DNA of 17,722 nt from the NCBI GenBank assembly GCA_001275005.1, contig JWZX01003048.1, positions 1 to 17,722 of the forward strand. Direction: 5' to 3'. Shown in pieces: positions 8,578-15,821 of this stretch (position 1 is its first letter; each line of letters opens with the position of its first letter). The notes beneath the pieces are model-generated. The model did not search any database and was not told the origin of the DNA. It saw only the letters and a program-made list of their open reading frames with translations. This DNA comes from Chrysochromulina tobinii. Its lineage: Eukaryota > Haptophyta > Prymnesiales > Chrysochromulinaceae. The translations under genes were made by a program, and so were the position numbers.

Positions 8578-9623
8578 TTGAGAATTATAGAAGCTCCAAC
8601 AAAATACCCGACGCGTCTATTAAATCCCGACTCTTCCCAAAAAGTTCCTTGGAAAACGAAAGTTTGAGTAAATGGACATCTCCCTTCGACGTATCTGTAC
8701 ACTCGGCCGTACATCCTACATGTTCTAGTGACTAGTCGCTTGAGGAGTCACCGAGAAGTACCTGCAAGGGCAAATTAAGGTACATGTACTGTAGTCCACT
8801 CTTGGTGGGCATGGGGCGAAACCTGACCTCCAAAAACACTGAAGCCTGAAGGGTTTTGGACGAAACTGTTGTTTATGAAGTAACTTGAACTTCGAAACTC
8901 GAGCCAGAGGTGTTCCAAGGTGTCCCATTGAATTCTAGCTCAAAACTTTCAGAAACGAACGTCAAGTTCTTAAAAAGTTCAAAAACCAGCCCAACCCCTA
9001 AACGAAATTGAGCGCGGGAAGTGCTCCCTGAGACTCGAACACCAGCTTGATTCACTAAGATTCACTGTCTGGCTCGACCGTTGTCCATTCTTTTCAGAGA
9101 AGTCCCAGGATTTGAACCACAGTACCACACATGATGACAGCGACGGAACGATTCAAGACCGTCTAGAACTGGCCACTGGCGTGAACGCTGAACGCATTCC
9201 CTCTAATATGCCTACACTCCGATCGCCCCTCGCACCGCCCTTTTCCCACCCTCCCCGCCCTGGGGCCTCCGTTGGCACATGGCAGTCACGTTGGTTCATC
9301 CGTAGGGCTCATTTCTAATCATTTCATTATTAATTTTTTACCCGCTGCATGTACACGTGTGAAGAGACCGCAACCGAGAACCGTGGACCGTCGACTACAT
9401 GTACCTAAGAAAAGCTTGAGCTTTGCCTTTGGTTTCTCGAATATCTGGGCTCGTGAACATTACTATTATTGGTGGATGGTGGTCAGGCAGGGTGGCGGTT
9501 GCAGGGGACCTCTTGCGGTCTCAGCGAAGCTGAACGACTCCTTGATCATCTCGCAATCCACAACGGTCAACGCAACGTTGGGGAGCGTGACTCTTGTGGA
9601 ATCATTCCACACGAAACTGGGTT
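8578..9623. other. AT-richer non-coding region
   Basis: About 1 kb with lower GC than its surroundings and no convincing coding frame. It lies between the start of the zinc-finger gene and the stop of the FkbM gene, so its left part should hold the zinc-finger promoter. A minus-strand GGTTCAAATCC at 9118-9108 matches a tRNA/SINE B-box, but no tRNA fold or paired A-box was found. The repeated TTCACTAAGATTCACT near 9050 is the only obvious local repeat. Confidence 0.45.
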
Positions 9624-12113
9624 TCAATCCCCGGGTATTCCCCCGGCGCATCCCATCGTCGGCCACGGCGCCTCCGCAGCGCCTGGCTTGCGCAGCCGCC
9701 CATCGAAGACGCCCACGAGGTTGGTGGAGAAGGAGTGGAACGCGCGGTAGGCGAGCACGATTGCGCGCTCCGCTGGCTGTCCGCGCTTCGCCACGCCGCT
9801 GCGCACGTCCACTGAGGGGAATTGGGGCAGCCGTTGGAAGTACTCTGAGTCCGCCTCCCACGAGGAAGCGCCCGGCCGCACGATCGAGCGCCATGTCATC
9901 GCCTGCTTCGCCGCGCGGCTCAGGTGGCGCTGCTCCTGTGCGAGCTGCTTCTTGTATCCCGCACCGGAGATGTTGAGCGGCCGGTCGAGGGCGAAGCTCG
10001 GAACCTCCCGGAAGCGGTAGCCGAGCGCCTCCAGGTGCATGAGTGTCTTCTCCGTGGCACACATCTGATCCGATGCATGCACGGAGCCGTTGTGGAACTT
10101 GTTCAGCTCAAGCTGCAGCAGCAAGCACAGGAGCGTAGTGATTAGAGGAGGCACTCACGATAAGGCACCTATCAAGGGTGGCACTCATGTGTCACATGTG
10201 CCACATGTGTCAACTCATGTGGCACTCAGACCCAGACCCACCCAGAGGCACCCAAAGGCACTCTCAGAGGCACTCAGTGGCACCCCGAGTGGCACTCGGA
10301 GACACTCAGAGGCCCTCAACGCGTGCATGAACCTGCAACACGGGCACAGGCACTTTGCGCGCGAGCAACTTGGCCGCCGACTGCAGCGCCTGCGCTTCAT
10401 AACCTTCCACATCGACCTTGATCCCGCAGAGCTTCTCGTCGTGCAGCGCGACCTCATCAATGCTGATGGCATGCGCGGCGATGGTAGTGTAGCGCTGGCC
10501 CGCATCCTGTTTGAGAATGCCGCGGCTCCCTTGCATGCCGGCCATGCCGCGGCGGACGCGGCGGGAGGGAGGCGGGCTCTGGGCAGCCTGCTCCTGCGGC
10601 TCCTGCGGCCCCTGCTGCTGATGATGACGACGACGATGATGATGATGATTTATCTCCTGCGCCGTGCGCGCGGGTTCGTCATTGGGACCATCATCGTCGT
10701 CGTCCTCCTCGTCGTCCTCGTCCTCGCCAACTTCGAAGTCTCTACCTCCATCTCGCACGCCCCCCCCACCCCCCGCGCCCACATCGGCCTCCGACCCCTC
10801 CTCAACCGTCTCCTCACCTCTCCCCTTCATGCCCACATCCGCTTCTTGCGGCACGGAGACGTTGTAGATGCCGGCCTGTGGGTAGACCACATTCGAGTAC
10901 AGCTTGGCTCGTCTCTGGAAGCCAGGGTTGAGAGAGAGGCCGAAGCGCACTAGGCTCTGATACGCGGGGATGGGCTCGAAGGCAGTTGCACTGCATCCCA
11001 TTGCAATCGAGAAGAGAGTATACCTGATGAGGAAGGCAATCCTGCACTCAGCATGCACTCAGATGCACTCAGCTTGCAATCGAGAAGAGTGTCGAGAAGA
11101 GAGTATATACCATCCATAATTAGCGCCCACATCGAGCACGCTGCCGCCTTGCGAGCAGCACTGATGCGTCGTCGCGTGCCATGCGCGCGTGATGGCCGGC
11201 TCAATCAGCCCCTCAGACACCATCGAGATCGTATCGAAATCGCTCGGCGAGTATGCAAACGAGAAGCGCGGCTGCGTGAGAGTGGTGCGCACCTGGTGAG
11301 GGTATTAGGTGAGGGTAGGTGAGAGGGGTGCAATAAGGGTGCCATCACGGATGAGGGGTGCAATCACGGCTGCGCGGCTGGCGGGAGGGTGGCTCGCGCC
11401 TCCACTAGTCCATAGGGCGAGCGCCAGGTCAGCGACTGATCCGAGCAGGCGAGGCTGCAGCGGCTACAAAAGCAGCTCTTGCGGCACGTCGCCACGCGGC
11501 CGTACGACGCCGCAAGCTGCGTGCAGCGCTCCTGCTTGTGAGGATATTGGTCGCACGGCATGCCTCGGGCGCGCCGCCCCTTTGTACCCTTGCGCGTCGT
11601 CGCGTCGCACTGCTTGGCTCCGATTCGGCGGGAGCGTGGCGGGAGCTGCTCCCAGCGCGTGGCCTCTCGCTCGGAGAGGAGCGATGAGACGAGGCCATGG
11701 CCGGGCTCCTCGAGCTCCGCGGTACTTTCGCTGTGTTGCTGCACAAGAGCGAGAGCGCCGGCGGTTGTGCCGAGGCGAGCAAAGGACCGCCACTCCTTCT
11801 TCTCTTTCTTGTCTATGGACGTCGCATTGCAGCGCGCGCACAAGATGCATAGGAGACCCTTGGGCTCGAATGATATGGCGGCGCATCGTGCGGTCTCGTT
11901 GCACTTGCCCGAGCAACCGCTGGGGGTCCATGACCGCACGACCGCCACCGAGTCAGTGCCGGAAAAACCGCAACAGGTAGCACCGCGAGGGGCTGCAGCG
12001 GTGTAGCCGGCTGGACTCTGTTTGGCGAAGAAGGAGATCCTCGCTGCAGTTGCCACACGGCGGGCCACGTCGTAGTCGGAGACCCCCAAGTGCGCGAATG
12101 CGATTTTCTGCAT
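9624..12113 (-). CDS. FkbM-family methyltransferase with N-terminal Cys-rich (PAN/ShK-like) modules, four exons
   Basis: A predicted S-adenosylmethionine-dependent O-methyltransferase, perhaps acting on a glycan. Exon 1 (12113 to about 11400) encodes two Cys-rich blocks: residues 47-96 resemble a PAN/apple module (CSGKCNETARCAAISF..CILCARC) and 187-219 resemble ShKT (CDQYPHKQERCTQLA..CRKSCFCSRC). Exon 2 (11292-11111) has the FkbM opening (SFAYSPSDFDTISMVSEG) and SAM motif SVLDVGANYGW. Exon 3 (11023-10333) has YTLFSIAMGCSATAFEPIPAY and the signature IKVDVEGYEAQAL. Exon 4 (10112-9624) begins LELNKFHNG and ends at TGA. Introns 2 (phase 2) and 3 (phase 0) are well supported. The intron-1 donor is unclear: GTGGAG at 11405 or a non-canonical GC donor at 11399 both keep frame, giving about 690 residues. 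No signal peptide is visible at ATG 12113, so an upstream exon is possible. A 96-codon acidic/His-rich insert interrupts the domain. Confidence 0.85.
10113..10332 (-). other. FkbM intron 3, rich in sense-strand GAGTGCC
   Basis: This is a 220-base phase-0 intron: donor GTGTTGCAG|GTTCAT, acceptor TGCTTGCTGCTGCAG|CTT. Splicing joins VPVPVLQ to LELNKFHNG, as in other FkbM proteins. On the sense strand the donor half is degenerate GAGTGCC units (GAGTGCCACT, GGGTGCCTCT), followed by a run of ACATGT-based palindromes (CACATGTGGCACATGTGACA). Confidence 0.88.
10530..10817 (-). other. Acidic/His-rich 96-codon insertion inside the FkbM domain (or a cryptic intron)
   Basis: Between NVSVPQEADVGMKG and GSRGILKQDAGQRY the frame stays open but encodes low complexity: poly-Gly, a Glu/Asp run (EDEDDEEDDDDD), HHHHRRRHHQQQ and Gln/Pro. 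The DNA has GAC/GAT and CAT trinucleotide runs. It begins with a good donor-like AGAG|GTGAGG (10817) and could end at CAAG|GGAGCC (10530). The 288-base length is a multiple of three, so spliced and unspliced forms both keep frame. Confidence 0.6.
11024..11110 (-). other. FkbM intron 2, with a copy of the exon 3 start
   Basis: This 87-base phase-2 intron has donor GGATG|GTATATAC and acceptor CCTCATCAG|GTATACTC. Splicing gives GANYGW-YTLFSIAMG, a continuous FkbM motif. The first ~37 bases of the intron are a slightly altered copy of the first ~25 bases of exon 3. Three CTGAGTGCA units follow on the sense strand. Confidence 0.88.
11293..11399 (-). other. FkbM intron 1 (donor approximate)
   Basis: The acceptor TACCCTCACCAG|GTG (exon at 11292) is convincing. 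Exon 1 reads well to SPYGLVE and then loses similarity. Two frame-keeping donors are possible: GT at 11405 (intron 113 bases) and GC at 11399 (107 bases). A GT at 11371 (CAGCC|GTGATT) looks better as a site but breaks frame. Internally TTGCACCCCTC and CCCTCACC units repeat on the sense strand. Confidence 0.6.
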
Positions 12114-12315
12114 TCTCTCAGCTGATTCTCTCTCTCAAAGACCAGTCCCCAGCACACAGGCCCCTTGTTTCCCACAGTCAGTTGGAGTTTCCTTCTCAGA
12201 AGTCAGAACGCATGCACAACCACACACGCGCGCGCCGCGATTCAACCAGCAGTCTTAAAACTGGCACCCAGAAAACAGCCCCTTCAACCGCGACTCATCC
12301 AGACTGAGTGTTCCC

Positions 12316-13398
12316 TTAGTCCAGGCTGTCTCGCACCCGAATCACTGTCAAGCGCGTGGGCTGCGTGACGCGTGTGGCAAAGGCGCCGAGCTGCGCCTTG
12401 GTCAGCGTCTTCTGCTGCGAGAGCGCACAGCTGTGCTTCGCGGCCGAGTTGACGGATGTGTTCATCGAGAGGCGCTTCGTCTTCGCCACCATCTCGCACG
12501 TCGCATGGAACGTCACAAGCTCACACTGGTCGACGATCTTGACGTAGCGCTGCGCCTTCCAACACAGGTTGAAGAAGTTGAGCGGCAGCCCGCTGTGGGA
12601 ATAATTGCCCTTGATCAGGTTGGCGTACCCCTGTTGCGACATGGCACCGTTCTTGAACACGGCCGGTCGCGAAGCCCAGACCTCGAGAGCGAATTCGAGG
12701 CTGTTCAGGAGCAACTGGCCGCAATTGAGGGGCTCGGGGTGGGGCGAGGGCCAGCCGCTCTTGACGCACGCGACGGCACTCGACGTGACCAGCTCAGGCA
12801 CCGAGCAAGGAGGCGATTCCCATTGGTAGCGCACAGCGTCGAAGACCGTCCGCTGAAGCTGCGGGGTGCTCAAGAGTACCTCCCACGGATTGCGGTGAAT
12901 GACGACGTCCGCCTCGAGCCACAGAGCCGAGCGCGCGACACGCAGGCTGTCGATGAACAGAGGCCACTTGGCCCAGTTCAATGCCACGTATTGGCTCCGG
13001 CGGTAGTCGGAGGGCAGGCATGGATTCGCGAGCCCGAGGCTCTTATTGCAGCTGCTGAAGACGCAGCGCCCGTAGCTGTCGGTGAAACCGTAGCACACGG
13101 ACACTATCCGCGACATGAAGCAATCCAAGTTCCGCACGAGAGCAAACTGATGGTGCCGCAGCTTCATGTGGTGGGTGGTAGCCATCGAAAGCATCACCGC
13201 GTAGTCGGGCACGCACGTCGAAGGCACAAGGAGCACCTCGCCAACAGCCTGGCCGACGTTAGGTACGTCGATGAGCTTGCGGTTCAGATTGGCAAACTTG
13301 GCCGAGTGAGGCATGACGACCACAGCGTATGCCTGAACTCGCAAAGGAACGTTGCGCTGCGCCTCTCTGGAGACTTGTATTTTCTGAGAAATTTGCAT
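12316..13398 (-). CDS. Nucleotide-diphospho-sugar transferase (PF03407-like glycosyltransferase)
   Basis: Predicted to transfer a sugar from a nucleotide donor, with a metal bound by an acidic motif. The 360-residue frame shows SQYVALNWAKWPLFIDSLRVARSALWLEADVVIHRNPWEVL (about 135-175), the usual order of helix, strand and DxD-like site; here the motif is E162-A-D164 rather than DxD. LNCGQLLLNS (about 225-234) matches the family's FNSG-type segment. Cys-rich stretches between (CYGF..CVFSSC..NPC) suggest a disulfide-bonded, Golgi-lumen or secreted enzyme, but no signal anchor is visible at ATG 13398. An upstream exon may be missing, or residue 29 could be the start. It reads in the same direction as the FkbM gene, whose ATG lies about 200 bases past this stop. 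Confidence 0.82.
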   Translation of the reverse strand: MQISQKIQVSREAQRNVPLRVQAYAVVVMPHSAKFANLNRKLIDVPNVGQAVGEVLLVPSTCVPDYAVMLSMATTHHMKLRHHQFALVRNLDCFMSRIVSVCYGFTDSYGRCVFSSCNKSLGLANPCLPSDYRRSQYVALNWAKWPLFIDSLRVARSALWLEADVVIHRNPWEVLLSTPQLQRTVFDAVRYQWESPPCSVPELVTSSAVACVKSGWPSPHPEPLNCGQLLLNSLEFALEVWASRPAVFKNGAMSQQGYANLIKGNYSHSGLPLNFFNLCWKAQRYVKIVDQCELVTFHATCEMVAKTKRLSMNTSVNSAAKHSCALSQQKTLTKAQLGAFATRVTQPTRLTVIRVRDSLD

Positions 13399-13781
13399 GC
13401 GGCCACCACAACGTGTTCCGCAAGCGAACCTTTCCTGCTACAAAATACACGTATCACGAACCCAGCACTCGCACGTTACGGAGATGGACTAATCATACGA
13501 TAGTCGATACATGTAAACCGCCTGCGCCCAGGCTCCGAGGCTGACGTTCTAGGCTCCGCCACCTGAAAGTGTGTTCACATGTGTTCCAACATGTAATCAT
13601 GCATGTAATTTTCAAGTTGTTTCATGACATATGTTTCGTTCCTTCGATGTATCACTCCATCAGATATCGACCAGACGACACCATGCGTGAGACGACACAC
13701 AACATCGAACATGCCGCAAAAACATGCAGGTTGCAACGTCACGTTCGGAACGTCCATTTCTGTTTTCTCCCGCCCTTAGTT
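13399..13781. other. Intergenic region between ankyrin and glycosyltransferase genes
   Basis: About 380 AT-richer bases hold the 3' flank of the ankyrin gene and the 5' flank of the glycosyltransferase, both leftward. No coding frame. CATGTAAAC lies at 13510-13518, 110 bases upstream of the glycosyltransferase ATG, and CATGTAATC and CATGTAATT-like bases cluster near 13595-13610. Confidence 0.5.
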
Positions 13782-15572
13782 TCATTCGTCCTCCACGGCC
13801 GAGGACTCAGCGGACTCGACGTGGACCGGATCAGCCGACGAAGCCTCGGACACGACAGCCTCTGATCCGTCACTGGGGGGCTCGCTCATCTGGGGCGCTC
13901 GCGACGGCGCCTCGGCGCGTATCGCACGCCCATCATGACGCCAAACTGTCACCCTCGCACTGTCATCGGCTGCCATGGAGGCGAGCTCCTGCATGCTGCC
14001 AGGCGGGCCGAAGGCGAGCTCCTGCATGCTGCAGGGCTGCCCTCGGCCCGCCTCATCCAAAACGGGCAAGTCTACCAAAACGGGCACAATCGCCCCGGAA
14101 GCGAGCGGCTCCACACCAGTCGTCGCTCCCGCGCCATCTGCAGAGGCTGCGTCACGTACCTGCTGCAGCCCACTTGGTGCCCCGGCCTCCTCCGGGTCTG
14201 TGGAGGCGCCCGAGACGGCGCCAACGAGCTTGCTCAGCGCGTCGTGCGCCCACGACGACGCGTCCGACAGTCCACCCGCCCAACCCCGCCTCGCCGCCCA
14301 CGTCGGCGCGTCTTGCCGGGCGCCGTCTGCTGCCTCCTCCTGAGCGCACAGCGCCGTCTTCATCTCCGTCGCCCTAATCAGGACCGTCGCGTCCACATCC
14401 GTCTTCGCCGCCCGGTCGATGGCCGCCGCGAGCTGCGCGCTCGTCGTGCGACCAATGAGCCAGTTACCCTCGACGTTCCTAATGAGGACCTCGAGCGCCT
14501 CGGCTGCGTCGATGCGCGCGACAGCGCTTGCCAGCAGCGCACCGCTCTCCTCACACCCGTTCTTGCGTGCCACGTCGAGGGGCGTGAGGCCATCGTGCTT
14601 GGGTTTCAGTGGGTTCGCACGCGCCTCGAGTAGCACGCGCGTCGCGGCGGAGCGGTCGGCGTCGTGCACGCAGAAATGGAGCGGCGTGAACCCACCCTCG
14701 GCCTCGGCCAAATTAGGATCGGCGCCGTGGCGGAGCAGCGACGCCATCGCCCTGAGCTGACCATTGTAGCTTGCGATCGCGAGGGCGCTCAGGCGCGATT
14801 TGGACGCGGGGCGCGGCTGGTCCACTGGCTGACGGTAGCGCGCCAGGCACCGCTCGAGCACTTTGTGGTCGCCGCTAGCTGCCGCCTTCCAAAACTCATG
14901 CCGGAGGGCGCGCGCGGCATGCTCAGCGCTCCAAGTGGGCCGCGGGCCGTCCGTGGCCTCGCGCGCCGCCGCGCCACTGAGGACCGCCTCCACCTTGGGC
15001 CGGCCGAGCTCCACGCCGCGCCCGAGCACCACGCCCAGGGCGCCCACGAACGGCCTGCGCGCAAACTCGAGCGGCGTCTGGCCGTGGGCATCTCGCGCAT
15101 CCAGCGACGCGCCCGCCTGCACGAGCAGCTCGGCGCACTCGTCGTGGTCGCCGAAGGATGAGGCCCAGTGCAGTGGGTACCGATCGCCATCGCCGTCGCG
15201 CAGGTCCGGGTTCGCGCCGCGCCGGAGCAGCAGCCGCACCGCGAGCGGCTCGTTGCCGTCGACCGCGGCGGAGAGCGGCGTCTTGTGCCGCCAGCCTGGG
15301 TCCTCGCACATGGCGTTCACATCGTGGCCCGCATCGAGCAGCATCTTGAGCCGACCTATATCGCCGTGTTCGGCTGCGCGCCAAAGCGACGTCGCCGAGT
15401 CGAGGCGCGGCTTGCCCTCTGGAAAGAATTGCGAGCGCTTGATGGTGACACTTACGCTGGCGCTCGCATCGGCCTCGGATGGCGCGTCCGCCGCCGCTGC
15501 GTCGCTCAGGTCAATCGCCGACAGCTCGTCTGTGCCAAATTCGACTGCGGCAGGAGCCGAGGCACTGGCCAT
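13782..15572 (-). CDS. Ankyrin-repeat protein
   Basis: A 596-residue protein expected to act through protein-protein contacts; no catalytic domain is visible. Residues about 62-172 hold three to four ankyrin repeats (SLWRAAEHGDIGRLKMLLDAGHDVN, TPLSAAVDGNEPLAVRLLLRRGANPDLRD, YPLHWASSFGDHDECAELLVQAGASLDARD, TPLEFAR). After a ~50-residue spacer, residues about 226-350 hold a second set (EFWKAAASGDHKVLERCL, SALAIASYNGQLRAMASLLRHGADPNL, TPLHFCVHDADRSAATRVLLEARANPL, TPLDVARKNGCEESGALL). The last ~200 residues are Ala/Ser/Asp/Glu-rich and probably disordered, with a local duplication of SMQELA (DNA repeat at about 13979-14034) and an acidic end. The open frame extends to 15620, but that codon is GTG; the ATG at 15572 (GCCGATGGCC) has strong context. 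Confidence 0.9.
   Translation of the reverse strand: MASASAPAAVEFGTDELSAIDLSDAAAADAPSEADASASVSVTIKRSQFFPEGKPRLDSATSLWRAAEHGDIGRLKMLLDAGHDVNAMCEDPGWRHKTPLSAAVDGNEPLAVRLLLRRGANPDLRDGDGDRYPLHWASSFGDHDECAELLVQAGASLDARDAHGQTPLEFARRPFVGALGVVLGRGVELGRPKVEAVLSGAAAREATDGPRPTWSAEHAARALRHEFWKAAASGDHKVLERCLARYRQPVDQPRPASKSRLSALAIASYNGQLRAMASLLRHGADPNLAEAEGGFTPLHFCVHDADRSAATRVLLEARANPLKPKHDGLTPLDVARKNGCEESGALLASAVARIDAAEALEVLIRNVEGNWLIGRTTSAQLAAAIDRAAKTDVDATVLIRATEMKTALCAQEEAADGARQDAPTWAARRGWAGGLSDASSWAHDALSKLVGAVSGASTDPEEAGAPSGLQQVRDAASADGAGATTGVEPLASGAIVPVLVDLPVLDEAGRGQPCSMQELAFGPPGSMQELASMAADDSARVTVWRHDGRAIRAEAPSRAPQMSEPPSDGSEAVVSEASSADPVHVESAESSAVEDE
13979..14034 (-). repeat. Short in-frame duplication (SMQELA unit) in the ankyrin protein tail
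   Basis: GGCGAGCTCCTGCATGCTGC occurs twice, 36 bases apart (12 codons), encoding CSMQELAFGPPGSMQELAS on the minus strand. It is in frame, which supports the reading frame in this low-complexity tail. Confidence 0.8.
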
Positions 15573-15821
15573 CGGCGTTGCGACGGGGCGAGCGTCTGGC
15601 GTGCCTTCACATGTAAACACTCGGGGAATCGTTTGAGAAAGTCACGAGACGATCTCGAGTCCACAACCGGGTAATGGTTTCCCGAGGGAGATTTTCAGAG
15701 ATAATATTCTTGTTAATTCTTGCTTCGCTTTTCACACTTGAATTCACACTTCACGCTCAAAATCCTCCAATGGCCTCAACCACCGGCACGATCCTCATCA
15801 CCGTTGCACCTTCACGTCGGC
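15573..15821. promoter_or_regulatory. Divergent intergenic region, putative bidirectional promoter
   Basis: About 250 bases separate the starts of the ankyrin (-) and coiled-coil (+) genes. The centre (about 15690-15770) is AT-rich, unlike the flanks. On the minus strand GTTTACATGT at 15618-15609 lies 36 bases before the ankyrin ATG. A plus-strand ATG at 15674 opens a short hydrophobic frame that ends at 15871, overlapping the coiled-coil start. Confidence 0.45.
15607..15612 (-). promoter_or_regulatory. Start-stop element (ATGTGA) upstream of the ankyrin start
   Basis: An ATG directly followed by TGA lies 34 bases before the ankyrin ATG on the same strand. If transcribed, it is a minimal upstream ORF that could stall ribosomes. 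Whether it lies in the mRNA is unknown. Confidence 0.3.

Noticed and set aside
9108-9118. tRNA gene or SINE suggested by GGTTCAAATCC on the minus strand
   Set aside because: The T-stem does not pair, no acceptor stem is visible, and the nearest A-box-like bases are too far and imperfect.
9466-10062. 198-codon minus-strand frame overlapping FkbM exon 4
   Set aside because: It is an alternative frame of the exon; the exon 4 frame is fixed by the intron-3 splice and LELNKFHNG continuity.
12433-13503. 356-codon plus-strand open frame
   Set aside because: It lies antisense to the glycosyltransferase, has no recognisable motif, and is a by-product of GC-rich third positions; the minus strand has clear family motifs.
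15573-15620. Ankyrin gene start at 15620
   Set aside because: That codon is GTG; the ATG at 15572 has strong start context.
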